Positions 36,043-44,420 of a stretch of 64,000 nucleotides of DNA are shown piece after piece. Under the pieces are notes generated by a model, which saw nothing but the letters and a program-made list of their open reading frames with translations, was not told the DNA's origin and did no database searches. How positions within the stretch are numbered: position 1 is the stretch's first letter; the number at the start of each line of letters is the position of its first letter. This DNA comes from Mitsuaria sp. PDC51 (GTDB lineage: Bacteria; Pseudomonadota; Gammaproteobacteria; Burkholderiales; Burkholderiaceae_C). The position numbers and the translations under genes were made by a program. The stretch covers positions 496,001 through 560,000 of the forward strand of contig NZ_FOZE01000001.1 of NCBI RefSeq assembly GCF_900113225.1. Direction: 5' to 3'.

Positions 36043-37576
36043 CGCCGAGCGCCCATACGCTGTGCGGCGCGCCGTTGCGGGCGCGATGCCGCGTCGCGCG
36101 GGCCAGCAGGAGCAGCAGCGCGGCGCCGAGCAGCGCCGTCAGGTCGACGGTCCACAGCAGCAGGTCGCCGCGCAGCAGGCGCGGGCCGAGCATCGCGGCG
36201 TCGGCCAGCGCGATGCAGCCGGTGAGCGCCGCGGCGGCGACGCACAGCTCGAAGGCTGCCTTCGGCAGCGGGCGGACCAGCGTCCAGAGCACGCACAGGC
36301 CCAGCACCGCGAAGTAGACCGGCTGCACCGCGTCGGCGAAACGGTCCGGCCCCAGCACCCGGGTGCCGACGAACAGCGCCGAGATGCCCGCGATGCAGCC
36401 CAGCGCCACGCCCAGCGTCAGCCGCGCCATCACGCTGGCGCGGCGCGGCTGTGCCGCCTGCCGGTGCTTGCGGCGCGATTCGACCCACAGCAGGTTGCCG
36501 CTGTAGAAGAGGAAGGCGCCGGCGAGCGCGAGCACGAAGTACACCCAGCGCAGCGCCAGTCCGCCGAAGTCGCCGTAATGCAGGGTCTGCAAGCCGCGCA
36601 GCAGGGCGGTGCCGCTGCCGTAGCTCGTGGGCCGCTGGACCGGATGCAGCAGCGCGCCAGTAGTGCCGGACAGCTCCACGCGCGTGGCCCCGCTGAGGTG
36701 GCGTTCGTGCACGACGCCGTCGGCTTCCACCTGCGCGGCGGCGTCGCCGTGATGGCGGATGTGCAGGCGTTCGACTTCCAGTCCGGGCGCCGCCCGGGTG
36801 GCCGCGGCGACCAGTTGCTCCACGTTCAGCGGCGATGCCGGCGTGCCGCTGGCCTGGACCGGCCGCGAGAAGCCGGCCTGCGGGCCGATCAGCGCCAGCA
36901 GCTTGCCCTCGAAGACCAGGAACTGGAACGGCGCCAGCAGCAGCGTGCCGATGCACAGCACCGCGCCGCTCCAGGCGAAGACGATGTGGAAAGGCAGGGA
37001 GAGCAGCCCGACGGCGTTGTGCGCGTCCTGCCAGAGCCGCTTCAGGTTGCGGCCCCAGCGCAGCGCGAAGAGATCGCGCGCCAGCACCGGCAGGTAGATC
37101 ACCAGCCCGCTGACCAGCGCCAGGCCGTAGAGCAGCGACACCACGCCCATCGTGTAGGTGCCCCAGGCGCCGGGAATGCCGACGGTGTAGTGCAGGCGGT
37201 AGATGAACTCGCCGAGCTCGCCGCGCTCCCGCTGCTCGCGGGGCTGGCCATCGGCGCCGAGCTCGAACGACCGCCAGGTCTTCGTCGAGGGATCCTGGCC
37301 GTAGGCGCGCAGGCCGTGGCCGTCGTGGGGCAGCTGCAGGCGGATGTCGGCGGCCATCTTCGGCGCCTGCGCGAGCACGCCGTTCAGCAGCCGCTGCGCG
37401 TCGGCCAGCGTGGGCGGCGGGCCGGCCGGGGGCTCGGCGGCGGCGGACCATTCCTCGATCTCGTGATGGAACAGCGTCAGCGCGCCGGCGTAGAAGGCGA
37501 TGAACAGCAGCAGGCCGGCGGCGATGCCGATGCCGCTGTGCACCGAGAGCCAGGTCTTGAGGGTCTTGGCGTTCAT
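36038..37576 (-). CDS. PepSY-associated membrane protein (iron/siderophore module, FoxB/PiuB-like)
   Basis: A 512-residue inner-membrane protein with PepSY-associated transmembrane helices: the typical start WLSVHSGIGIAAGLLLFIAFYAG (residues about 9-31), an extracytoplasmic region, YRLHYTVGIPGAWGTYTMGVVSLLYGLALVSGLVIYLP, and the histidine-bearing WQDAHNAVGLLSLPFHIVFAWSGA, followed by several more helices near the C-terminus. Family members are thought to reduce or release iron from siderophores in the periplasm. ATG 37576 overlaps the small membrane-protein gene upstream by four bases. It is last in a three-gene group. Confidence 0.88.
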   Translation of the reverse strand: MNAKTLKTWLSVHSGIGIAAGLLLFIAFYAGALTLFHHEIEEWSAAAEPPAGPPPTLADAQRLLNGVLAQAPKMAADIRLQLPHDGHGLRAYGQDPSTKTWRSFELGADGQPREQRERGELGEFIYRLHYTVGIPGAWGTYTMGVVSLLYGLALVSGLVIYLPVLARDLFALRWGRNLKRLWQDAHNAVGLLSLPFHIVFAWSGAVLCIGTLLLAPFQFLVFEGKLLALIGPQAGFSRPVQASGTPASPLNVEQLVAAATRAAPGLEVERLHIRHHGDAAAQVEADGVVHERHLSGATRVELSGTTGALLHPVQRPTSYGSGTALLRGLQTLHYGDFGGLALRWVYFVLALAGAFLFYSGNLLWVESRRKHRQAAQPRRASVMARLTLGVALGCIAGISALFVGTRVLGPDRFADAVQPVYFAVLGLCVLWTLVRPLPKAAFELCVAAAALTGCIALADAAMLGPRLLRGDLLLWTVDLTALLGAALLLLLARATRHRARNGAPHSVWALGA

Positions 37577-37842
37577 GCGATGCGCACCCAGCCGATGAAC
37601 TTGAGTCCGTGGATCGCCGCGAAGCACAGCGCGGTGATCGCGGTCATGACGATCCAGGCGCGCGTCGCGCTGCGCAGCTGGAAGGGCAGGGCCAGCGCGC
37701 CGACCCAGATCGGGCAGGCGCAGACCAGCAGCACCAGCGTGTGGTCGCGCAGCGGGCCGGGCCACAGCAGCGCGGCCAGGCCCACCACGCCGACGGTCAG
37801 CGGCAGGCCGAGCAGGCCGGCTGCCAGGGATCTAGCCCACAT
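37573..37842 (-). CDS. Small membrane protein, DUF3649-like
   Basis: An 89-residue protein with two or three hydrophobic helices. Its layout (ARSLAAGLLGLPLTVGVVGLAALL ... LRSATRAW) resembles DUF3649 proteins, which accompany PepSY proteins in iron-uptake clusters. It overlaps the PepSY start by four bases and the gene upstream by eleven. Function is inferred from company, not from motif. Confidence 0.65.
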   Translation of the reverse strand: MWARSLAAGLLGLPLTVGVVGLAALLWPGPLRDHTLVLLVCACPIWVGALALPFQLRSATRAWIVMTAITALCFAAIHGLKFIGWVRIA

Positions 37843-38248
37843 CGCTGCCTCCCTGGGCGTGGACGCGCCACGCGTTGACGAAAGGCAGGGCGACCGCGCC
37901 GAGCATCGCGGCGCTGAGCGCGACCGAGAACGCGGCGGTGACGCCGAGCGCGGGGACGGCCAGCACCGTGGCGACCACGAGCAGCGCGAGCGCGGCGAAG
38001 CGCCAGCCGCGCGGCCGCGCGCTGCGGGGCCAGAGGCGCTGGTGGCTGCTGGCGCGGTAGAGCGCGATCGCGGCGGCCAGGCCGACGACCGAGGCCAGCA
38101 CGGCCGCCGCGTCCGGCGCGGCGAGCAGGGAATGAGGGAGGGAAAGGGGATCGGCGAGCGCGGTGTCGGCGGCGGCCCACGCGGACGTGCCGGCGAACAG
38201 GCTCAGCGCCAGCGCCCGCGAGGGGCGCGCCAGGGGCGGTCGGGACAT
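37832..38248 (-). CDS. Small membrane protein, DUF3325-like
   Basis: A 138-residue membrane protein with an N-terminal signal-like helix (ALALSLFAGTSAWAAADTALA, residues about 12-32) and three later hydrophobic helices. The helical part (ALYRASSHQRLWPRSARPRGWRFAALALLVVATVLAV) is loosely like DUF3325, a partner of PepSY/DUF3649 in iron modules. It is the first of three overlapping genes. Assignment is tentative. No TonB receptor gene lies immediately upstream, unlike the usual organisation. Confidence 0.55.
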   Translation of the reverse strand: MSRPPLARPSRALALSLFAGTSAWAAADTALADPLSLPHSLLAAPDAAAVLASVVGLAAAIALYRASSHQRLWPRSARPRGWRFAALALLVVATVLAVPALGVTAAFSVALSAAMLGAVALPFVNAWRVHAQGGSDVG

Positions 38249-38441
38249 GAGGAGCGGTCCTTGTGACAGGCGACGGCTGGCTCACTCATGTTGGCTGGCG
38301 GGGCTGGCGATTATTCCATCGCGTCGGGGGAGGTCCGCAATCTCCCTGCGGCCGGCGTGTCGCGCGCGGAAGTTGGCGTCGTCACGAGCCTTCGGGCTTT
38401 GCCGCCTCGGGGTCTCGCGGCCTCGCGGCCAAGTGGCGCCC

Positions 38442-38828
38442 TTACCAGGGCTGCGCCGCCGGCGTGCCCTGGTGGTAGCGCATCTGCCAGCCGTCGGCGG
38501 TCTTCAGCCACAGCGAGGACCGCAGCGTGTGGTGGACCAGCGTCCCGTCCTCCTGGCGATGCGCCGAGCGGTAGGTCAGCAGCGCCGCTTCCGGCGAGAT
38601 CGGCGCGAGGCGGAAGTCGTCGGGCACGACCTTGGGCGGCTCATGGTCGTCGGCCAGCCACGCGATGATCGTCGGCCGGTCGTACTGGCGACCGGAGCGG
38701 CCGACCTCGTGGAAGTCGGGATGCAGCAGCTGAGAGAGCCGCTCGGCGCTGCAGCGCACGCCGGGGTGGTGCAGCTCGACCTCCAGCGCGCGGAGGGTGT
38801 CGAGCAGGGAGCGGTCGGTATCGGGCAT
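38442..38828 (-). CDS. SnoaL/NTF2-like (DUF4440) protein
   Basis: A 128-residue cone-shaped NTF2-fold protein. It starts with an amphipathic helix (LLDTLRALEVELHHPGVRCSAERLSQLLHPDFHEVGRSG), then DRPTIIAWL and the curved sheet ending in LRSSLWLKTADGWQMRYHQGTP, which is typical of DUF4440 members. Such proteins bind small ligands; this one has no clear catalytic residues. It lies 67 bases downstream of cobT on the same strand and might be read through from that cluster. Confidence 0.85.
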   Translation of the reverse strand: MPDTDRSLLDTLRALEVELHHPGVRCSAERLSQLLHPDFHEVGRSGRQYDRPTIIAWLADDHEPPKVVPDDFRLAPISPEAALLTYRSAHRQEDGTLVHHTLRSSLWLKTADGWQMRYHQGTPAAQPW

Positions 38829-38895
38829 GGGCGTCAGGCGTCAGGCGGGATGCGGAGAGGCGAGGATACCGGCCGCGCCGCTCAGGCCCTGTCGC

Positions 38896-39939
38896 TCACG
38901 CCTTGTCACTCACCCCCGCCGAGTCGAAGCTCGCCATCTCGTCGAGCAGGCGGCAGGCCGATGCCAGCAGCGGCCAGGCCAGCGCCGCGCCGGAGCCCTC
39001 GCCCAGGCGCAGGCCCAGGTCCAGCAGCGGCTCGGCCTGCAGCGTGTCCAGCATCAGCCGATGGCCCTGTTCGTTGGAGCGGTGCGCGAAGACGCAGCGC
39101 TCCAGCACCGCCGGCTGCAGCGCCGAGGCCACCAGCACCGCCGCACCGGTGATGAAGCCGTCCACCACGATCACCCGGCGCTCCTGCGCCGCCTGCAGCA
39201 CCGCGCCGACCATCATCGCGATCTCCAGGCCGCCCAGCGCGGCCAGCGCGGCCAGCGGCTCGGTCGCGCGCGGATGCTTGTCCAGGGCGCGCGTCAGCAC
39301 CTCCAGCTTGTGGCGCAGCTGCGCGTCGTCCAGGCCCGTGCCGCGACCGACGCAGGCCGCCAGCGCATGCCCGCCCAGCCGCGACAGCAGCAGCGCCGCC
39401 GACGAGGTGTTGCCGATGCCCATCTCGCCCAGCAGCAGCACATTGCCCGGGCGCTTCTGCAGCAGCGTCTTGCCCGCCGCGATCGCGGTGGCGCATTCGT
39501 CCATCGTCATCGCCGGGCCGTCCAGCATGTCGCGGCTGCCCATGCCGATCTTCGCGATCAGCAGGCCCGGCCGGGGCTCGAAGACATGGCGCACGCCGGC
39601 ATCGACGATGCTCAGCTGCAGCCCGTGCTGGCGCGCCAGCACCGACACCGCCGCGCCGCCCGCCAGGAAGTTCTCCACCATCTGCCAGGTCACGTCCGGC
39701 GGGTAGGCCGAGATGCCGTGCGCCGCCAGCCCGTGGTCGGCCGCGAAGACCATCAGCTGCGGATCGACCAGCCGCGGCTGCTCCGTGCCCAGGATCAGCC
39801 CCAGGCGCAGCATCAGCGCCTCCAGCCGGCCCAGCGAGCCCAGCGGCTTGGTCTTGCGGTCGATGCGGTGGCGCAGCGCCGCGGCCAGCGCGTCGTCGTG
39901 CAGCGAAGGGATCGCGGGGATCAGGTCTTGCGTGGTCAT
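38896..39939 (-). CDS. cobT: Nicotinate-nucleotide--dimethylbenzimidazole phosphoribosyltransferase
   Basis: A 347-residue enzyme that activates 5,6-dimethylbenzimidazole to alpha-ribazole phosphate, supplying the lower ligand of cobalamin. Family stretches: [18 protein letters not shown] (residues about 30-47), [35 protein letters not shown] (about residues 167-184), and [16 protein letters not shown]. This is the nucleotide-loop CobT, not the CobT subunit of cobaltochelatase. The ATG at 39939 is chosen (GAAG upstream) over 39960. It is the last gene of the long cobalamin train, 39 bases after cobQ. Confidence 0.95.
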   Translation of the reverse strand: MTTQDLIPAIPSLHDDALAAALRHRIDRKTKPLGSLGRLEALMLRLGLILGTEQPRLVDPQLMVFAADHGLAAHGISAYPPDVTWQMVENFLAGGAAVSVLARQHGLQLSIVDAGVRHVFEPRPGLLIAKIGMGSRDMLDGPAMTMDECATAIAAGKTLLQKRPGNVLLLGEMGIGNTSSAALLLSRLGGHALAACVGRGTGLDDAQLRHKLEVLTRALDKHPRATEPLAALAALGGLEIAMMVGAVLQAAQERRVIVVDGFITGAAVLVASALQPAVLERCVFAHRSNEQGHRLMLDTLQAEPLLDLGLRLGEGSGAALAWPLLASACRLLDEMASFDSAGVSDKA

Positions 39940-39978
39940 GCGGACTTCTTGTGACGTCAAGGAAGAGGGGTGCGTCGC

Positions 39979-41556
39979 TCAGCGTGAGGCCGCGGGCGAC
40001 GGCGTCGACGGGAGCGACGAGGGCGATGAGGCGGGAGGCGTCGACGACAGCAGCCCCGCCAGCGCGCCGGGTTCGAAGTGGCGATCGACGTAGTCGGCCA
40101 GTTCGTCGAAGACGCGGTCGAGCGGGCGGACCGGCCGGTCGAACAGCGCGGTCAGGACCCGCTCGTCCTCGAAGAGGCCGTGCAGGTAATGGCCGAGCAC
40201 CGGTCCGTGCTGCCAGCCGACCGGTTCGCCGAGGTCGTCGAACAGCACCGGCCGCGCCTCGGGGAGGGCCGGGTGTTGCGCGGTGCGGCCGTGATGGATC
40301 TCGTAGCCGCGCGCCGGCTGTCCGCCAAGCGCCGACCACGGCGCCGCCAGCGCCGGCGCGAAGCGGCAGCGGCTCTCGCGCAGCAGCTTGTCGCGCTCGA
40401 ACAGCGTCACCAGCGGCAGCAGGCCCAGGCCCGGGGCGTTGCCGTCCAGGCCATGCGGGTCGACCAGCGCCTCGCCCAGCATCTGCAGGCCGCCGCAGAT
40501 GCCCAGCACCGGCCGGCCGGCCGCCGCGTGCGCCGAGATCGCCACGTCCAGCCGCTGCGCGCGCAGCCAGGCCAGGTCCGCGGCCACCGCCTTCGAGCCC
40601 GGCAGCACGATCCAGTCCACGCCGTCGAGCTCGGCCGGCGAGCGGGCCCAGCTCAGCCGCACGTCGGCCAGGTTGCGCAGCGGCTGGAACTCGTCCAGGT
40701 TGGACAGGCGCGGATAAACGACCACCGCGATGCGCAGCGCGCGGCCGCCGCCGGTGCCGCCGGTGCCGCCGGTGGCGCGGTCGTCGAAGACGCCGTCCTC
40801 CTCCGGCAGCCCGTGGCCGCGCCACATCGGCAGCGTCGCGAGCGTCGGGACGCCCGTCACCTGCGCCAGCATCTCCGGCCCCGGCGACAGCAGCGACGCA
40901 TCGCCGCGGAAGCGGTTCAGCACGAAGCCGCGGATCAGCGCGCGCTCCTCGGCCGGCAGCAGCTGGTGCGTGCCGTACAGGTGCGCGAAGGCGCCGCCGC
41001 GGTCGATGTCGGTCACCAGCAGGCAGGCCGCGCCGGCCTCGCGGGCGGTACGCATGTTGACGTAGTCGCTGCTGTGCAGGTTGATCTCGGCGGGCGAGCC
41101 GGCGCCTTCGATGACGACCACGTCGTTCTCGTCCAGCAGCGCGTGCAGCGCGCCGCGCGCGCGGACCCAGAGCGCCTCGCTGCGCTCGCGCCAGGGCGCG
41201 CGGCTCAGCGCCTCGTCGACCTCGCCCAGCACCACCACCTGCGAGGCTGTGTCCTTCTCCGGCTTGAGCAGCACCGGATTCATGCGCACCTCGGGCCGGG
41301 CGCAGGCGGCCAGCGCCTGGAAGTACTGCGCGGCGCCGATCTCGCCCTGCCGACCGCCGAGGCCGGGCACGACGCGCGCGTTGTTGCTCATGTTCTGCGC
41401 CTTGTACGGCGCGACGCGCAGCCCCTGGCGCGCATACCAGCGGCACAGCGCCGTGGTGAGGAAGCTCTTGCCGGCGCCGCTGGTGGTGCCCAGCACCATG
41501 ACCGCGCGGCCGCGGCCGGTGGTCGCGCGGGGGCGGTCGTTGTCGCCGCCGCTCAT
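39979..41556 (-). CDS. cobQ: Cobyric acid synthase
   Basis: A 525-residue glutamine-dependent amidotransferase that amidates four side chains of adenosylcobyrinate diamide. The N-terminal ATPase domain has the P-loop LGTTSGAGKSFLTTALCRW (residues about 22-40). The C-terminal class I glutaminase domain has the nucleophilic Cys in LGICGGLQMLG (about residue 352), GYEIHHGRT and GHYLHGLFED with its His. A Gly/Thr-rich GCC repeat adds TGGTGGTGGG between the domains. The Pro/Ser-rich tail is of no obvious role. Its start overlaps the cobC stop (ATGA). Confidence 0.96.
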   Translation of the reverse strand: MSGGDNDRPRATTGRGRAVMVLGTTSGAGKSFLTTALCRWYARQGLRVAPYKAQNMSNNARVVPGLGGRQGEIGAAQYFQALAACARPEVRMNPVLLKPEKDTASQVVVLGEVDEALSRAPWRERSEALWVRARGALHALLDENDVVVIEGAGSPAEINLHSSDYVNMRTAREAGAACLLVTDIDRGGAFAHLYGTHQLLPAEERALIRGFVLNRFRGDASLLSPGPEMLAQVTGVPTLATLPMWRGHGLPEEDGVFDDRATGGTGGTGGGRALRIAVVVYPRLSNLDEFQPLRNLADVRLSWARSPAELDGVDWIVLPGSKAVAADLAWLRAQRLDVAISAHAAAGRPVLGICGGLQMLGEALVDPHGLDGNAPGLGLLPLVTLFERDKLLRESRCRFAPALAAPWSALGGQPARGYEIHHGRTAQHPALPEARPVLFDDLGEPVGWQHGPVLGHYLHGLFEDERVLTALFDRPVRPLDRVFDELADYVDRHFEPGALAGLLSSTPPASSPSSLPSTPSPAASR

Positions 41557-42668
41557 TGCGTGGTCTCCACTGGCACGGTCGTGTCGAACGCGCCATGCAC
41601 CGACGGCGCCGCGGGCAGCGCCCGATGCCCGCCGAAGGTCTGCATCGCCGCCGCCAGCGCGTCGACGGCTTCCGGCGCCTGCACCGACACCCGCACCAGG
41701 CCCGGCAGGCCGAAGGAGCTGGCGTCGCGGAGCTTGATCCCCAGCGCCCGCAGGCCTTCGAGCAGCGGCTCGGGCGTCGCCAGCCAGGGCGCCGGCAGCG
41801 CCGCGAGCCAGAAGTTGGCGACGCCGCCGTCGATCTGGTCGAAGCCCAGCGCCGCCATCCGGTCCCATTGCGCGGCGCGCCACTCGCGCAGCAGCGGCAG
41901 CGAGGCCTCGAGCTCGTCGCGGATCGCCGGCGTGGTCCAGGCCTCGAGCAGCGCCTGGCCCTCGGCCGACAGCACCCAGCTGGGCGCCAGTTCCGCGACG
42001 CGGTCGACCCAGAGGCCGTCGCGCGGCCCGAGCAGGTAGGCGCCGCGCACGCCGGTCATGCCCAGCGCCTTGTTGGGACAGACCAGGCGCCAGGCGCCGT
42101 CGGCGATCGCCTGCGGCAGCGCGCAGCCGCCCCCCAGGCGCAGCGCGCCGTAGGCCTGGTCGACGACGAGCTGCGAGCCGCTGTGGCCGAGCGCGAGCGC
42201 GACGGCGGTCCATTCGGCCGCGCCGAAGCTGGCGCCGGTGGGATTGTTGGGATCGCAGACCCAGACCAGCGACGGCAGGGTCAGCGTGTCGGCGAGCTGG
42301 AAGGCGTCCTCGTAGCCGCACACCTGCAGGCCGAGAGCATGCGCGGCGGCGGCGTAGTCGCCGAAGCCGGGCTGCGGCACGCACACGCGGGTCACGCCGG
42401 ACAGCATCGCGGCCAGCGTCAGGCGGCGGATTGCCTCCGAGCCGCCGGAGGCCGGCAGCACGCGGTCGGCGTCGACGCCGTGCCAGTCGCCCAGGCGCGC
42501 GCGCAGCGCCGCGTAGGCGGGATCGGGATACCGCAGCCGGTCCGCGCGCAGCACCGCGTCGAGCGCGGCCGGCGGCGGGCCGAGCGGATGGGCGTTGGTG
42601 GAGAAGTCGTGGCGCACGGGCGGGCCGGCGTCGGTGCCGCCGTGCAGCGGCAGGGGGAAGCGGCTCAT
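41553..42668 (-). CDS. cobC: L-threonine-O-3-phosphate decarboxylase / CobC-type aminotransferase
   Basis: A 371-residue PLP enzyme of class I/II. The PLP lysine is in CPNKALGMTGVRGAYLLG (about residue 203), and VCDPNNPTGASF is the cofactor loop. In aerobic cobalamin bacteria CobC/CobD-type proteins supply the aminopropanol arm precursor. Sequence alone cannot separate it from HisC, but the start (DFSTNAHPLGPPP) and location between cbiB and cobQ favour the cobalamin role; the real hisC is at 22.7 kb. It overlaps cbiB and cobQ by four bases each. Confidence 0.92.
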   Translation of the reverse strand: MSRFPLPLHGGTDAGPPVRHDFSTNAHPLGPPPAALDAVLRADRLRYPDPAYAALRARLGDWHGVDADRVLPASGGSEAIRRLTLAAMLSGVTRVCVPQPGFGDYAAAAHALGLQVCGYEDAFQLADTLTLPSLVWVCDPNNPTGASFGAAEWTAVALALGHSGSQLVVDQAYGALRLGGGCALPQAIADGAWRLVCPNKALGMTGVRGAYLLGPRDGLWVDRVAELAPSWVLSAEGQALLEAWTTPAIRDELEASLPLLREWRAAQWDRMAALGFDQIDGGVANFWLAALPAPWLATPEPLLEGLRALGIKLRDASSFGLPGLVRVSVQAPEAVDALAAAMQTFGGHRALPAAPSVHGAFDTTVPVETTQ

Positions 42669-43657
42669 CGCGGGCCTCCGAGGATCAGGGCCAGGCCGAG
42701 GCCCGGCGCGAACGCGCCGCGCAGCGCCGCGGCGCCGAGCGCCAGCAGCGCCGCCAGGCCCAGCAGCGCGCCGGCCGCGAGGCGCTGTGCGGCGCCGATG
42801 TCGCCGGCGACCACGGGCGTGCCGGACGGGTTCAGGGTGTAGTGGCCGGGTTTGCTCAGCAGCCGGTCGAGCCGCAAGGCCATCGCGCCCATCGGCCAGC
42901 CGCCGTTGGGCGAGGGCGTGCGGGCGGCTTCGCGCCGCAGGGACGCGAGCAGCGCCGGCCGCAGCGCGATGAGGGCCAGGCCGGTCAGCCGCGCGGGGAT
43001 CCAGGACAGCAGGTCGTCGGCGCGCGCGGCCCATTTGCCGGCCCATTCCCAGCGACCGCGATAACCCCACATCGCATCGGCGGTGTTGGCGAAGCGGTAG
43101 GCGGCCGCGCCGGGCAGTCCAGCGACCATGAACCAGAACAGCGGCGCCACGACCGAATCGTTGAGGTTCTCGGCCAGCGTCTCGATGGCGGTCTCGCGCA
43201 CCTGCACCGGCGAGAGCGCGCGCGTGTCGCGGCTGACGAGGCGGGACAGGCGCGCGCGGCCGTCGTCGAGCGAGCGCGCCAGCGCGGTCTCGACGGCGCC
43301 GACCTCGTCGCGCAGCATGCGCCAGGCCAGCATCGGCTTGAGCGCGAGTCCCACCAGCAGCGCCGCGGCGCCCAGGCGCCAGCCGCCGAGCCACGGTTCC
43401 AGGCCCGCGATGATGGTGTGCTCGATGGCCCAGGCGGTGAGGGCGGCGAGGAGAAGGCCGATCGTCCAGGCGAGTGCGCCGCCGAGGAAGGCGGCCTTGG
43501 CCGACATCGCGCACAGCCGGTCGCCGAAGAGCGCCAGGAAGCGGCCCATGCCGACGACGGGATGCACGGCGGCCGGTGGCTCGCCGAACCAGCGGTCGAC
43601 CAGCAGGGCGATCGGGATCGCGAGAGCGAGCAGCCAGGGCATGGGAAGCGTGGACAT
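42665..43657 (-). CDS. cbiB: Adenosylcobinamide-phosphate synthase
   Basis: A 330-residue inner-membrane enzyme attaching aminopropanol phosphate to adenosylcobyric acid. Typical blocks are LLVDRWFGEPPAAVHPVVGMGR (residues about 18-39), VRETAIETLAENLNDSVVAPLFW (about 152-174) and the AYRFANTADAMWGY motif. There are about five hydrophobic helices. Also called CobD in aerobic nomenclature. Its stop overlaps the cobC start by four bases; 40 bases separate it from cobO upstream. Confidence 0.95.
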   Translation of the reverse strand: MSTLPMPWLLALAIPIALLVDRWFGEPPAAVHPVVGMGRFLALFGDRLCAMSAKAAFLGGALAWTIGLLLAALTAWAIEHTIIAGLEPWLGGWRLGAAALLVGLALKPMLAWRMLRDEVGAVETALARSLDDGRARLSRLVSRDTRALSPVQVRETAIETLAENLNDSVVAPLFWFMVAGLPGAAAYRFANTADAMWGYRGRWEWAGKWAARADDLLSWIPARLTGLALIALRPALLASLRREAARTPSPNGGWPMGAMALRLDRLLSKPGHYTLNPSGTPVVAGDIGAAQRLAAGALLGLAALLALGAAALRGAFAPGLGLALILGGPR

Positions 43658-43697
43658 CTTGGCGCGGGCGGGCGAAATCAGGCGCGCAGCTTAGCCG

Positions 43698-44267
43698 TCA
43701 ATCCTCGATGCCCCGCTGGGCGGGGACACCGGCCTTGAAGTGATGCTTGACCATCGTCATTTCGGTGACGGTGTCGGCCAGGTCGATCAGCTCCTGCGGC
43801 GCGCCGCGACCGGTCAGGCAGACATGCACATGGGGCGGCCGCTCGCGCAGCGCCTGCAGGACCGGCTCCAGCGGCAGCCAGCCGTAGCGCAGCGGATACA
43901 TGATCTCGTCCAGCACGACCAGGAAGTGCTCGCCGCCCAGGATGGTCGCCTTCGCGCGCTCCCAGCCGTCGCGCGCCAGCTGCGCGGAGTGATCCAGGTC
44001 CTTGCTCTTCCACGAGAAGCCGTCGCCGAGTCCCTCGATCGGCACGCCGATCTGCTCGAACAGCCGGTGCTCGCCGAAGCGCGCGCTCGGCACCTTCATG
44101 AACTGGTAGATGTGGACCCGCTTGCCGCGGCCATGCGCCCGCAGCGCCAGGCCGAAGGCGGCCGTGCTCTTGCCCTTGCCGTTGCCGGTGTGGACCAGCA
44201 CCAGGCCGCGGCGCTCGCCGCTGGGGATGATGCGTTCGCGGTCGACGGGCAGTTGTTCGATTTCCAT
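43698..44267 (-). CDS. cobO: Cob(I)yrinic acid a,c-diamide adenosyltransferase
   Basis: A 189-residue BtuR/CobO/CobA-type adenosyltransferase that transfers the adenosyl group from ATP to cob(I)alamin precursors. The P-loop is HTGNGKGKSTAAFGLALRA (about residues 28-46), with the conserved YQFMKV near the N-terminal third, and VVLDEIMYPLRYGWL. It is 153 bases after the second TonB receptor gene, with a REP-like repeat in the gap, and 40 bases before cbiB. Confidence 0.96.
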   Translation of the reverse strand: MEIEQLPVDRERIIPSGERRGLVLVHTGNGKGKSTAAFGLALRAHGRGKRVHIYQFMKVPSARFGEHRLFEQIGVPIEGLGDGFSWKSKDLDHSAQLARDGWERAKATILGGEHFLVVLDEIMYPLRYGWLPLEPVLQALRERPPHVHVCLTGRGAPQELIDLADTVTEMTMVKHHFKAGVPAQRGIED

Positions 44268-44347
44268 GTCGTGCTCCGAAAGAGAGAGACCGTGACCCCA
44301 CTCCCGCTTGCCGGAAACGAGGTCATCGACGATTGACTCGGTGAACC

Positions 44348-44384
44348 CCCTCTCCCGCTTGCGGGAGAGGGAAGGGGTGAGGGC
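44348..44384. repeat. REP-like palindromic repeat, copy 2 (inverted)
   Basis: CCCTCTCCCGC-TT-GCGGGAGAGGG followed by AAGGGGTGAGGGC is the inverted form of the repeat at 5899-5936. Stem and flanking block are identical apart from the four spacer bases. It is in the gap between the second TonB receptor and cobO, so a transcript of the cobalamin train would carry a stable hairpin here. Confidence 0.75.
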
Positions 44385-44420
44385 CAGCGGTGGTGGAAGG
44401 GCGGAGGACTCCTCAAGCGA

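Noticed and set aside
38249-38441. Second cobalamin riboswitch or Fur box before the PepSY module
   Set aside because: I find neither the B12-box core nor a convincing GATAAT-type Fur repeat in these 193 bases.
38896-39939. CobT as the AAA+ chelatase subunit partner of CobN
   Set aside because: Its motifs are those of the DMB phosphoribosyltransferase ([12 protein letters not shown]). It has no VWA or AAA domain, so the CobN-like protein still lacks CobST.
41553-42668. A second hisC
   Set aside because: PLP family is the same, but its start motif and position between cbiB and cobQ fit the cobalamin role better than histidine synthesis.
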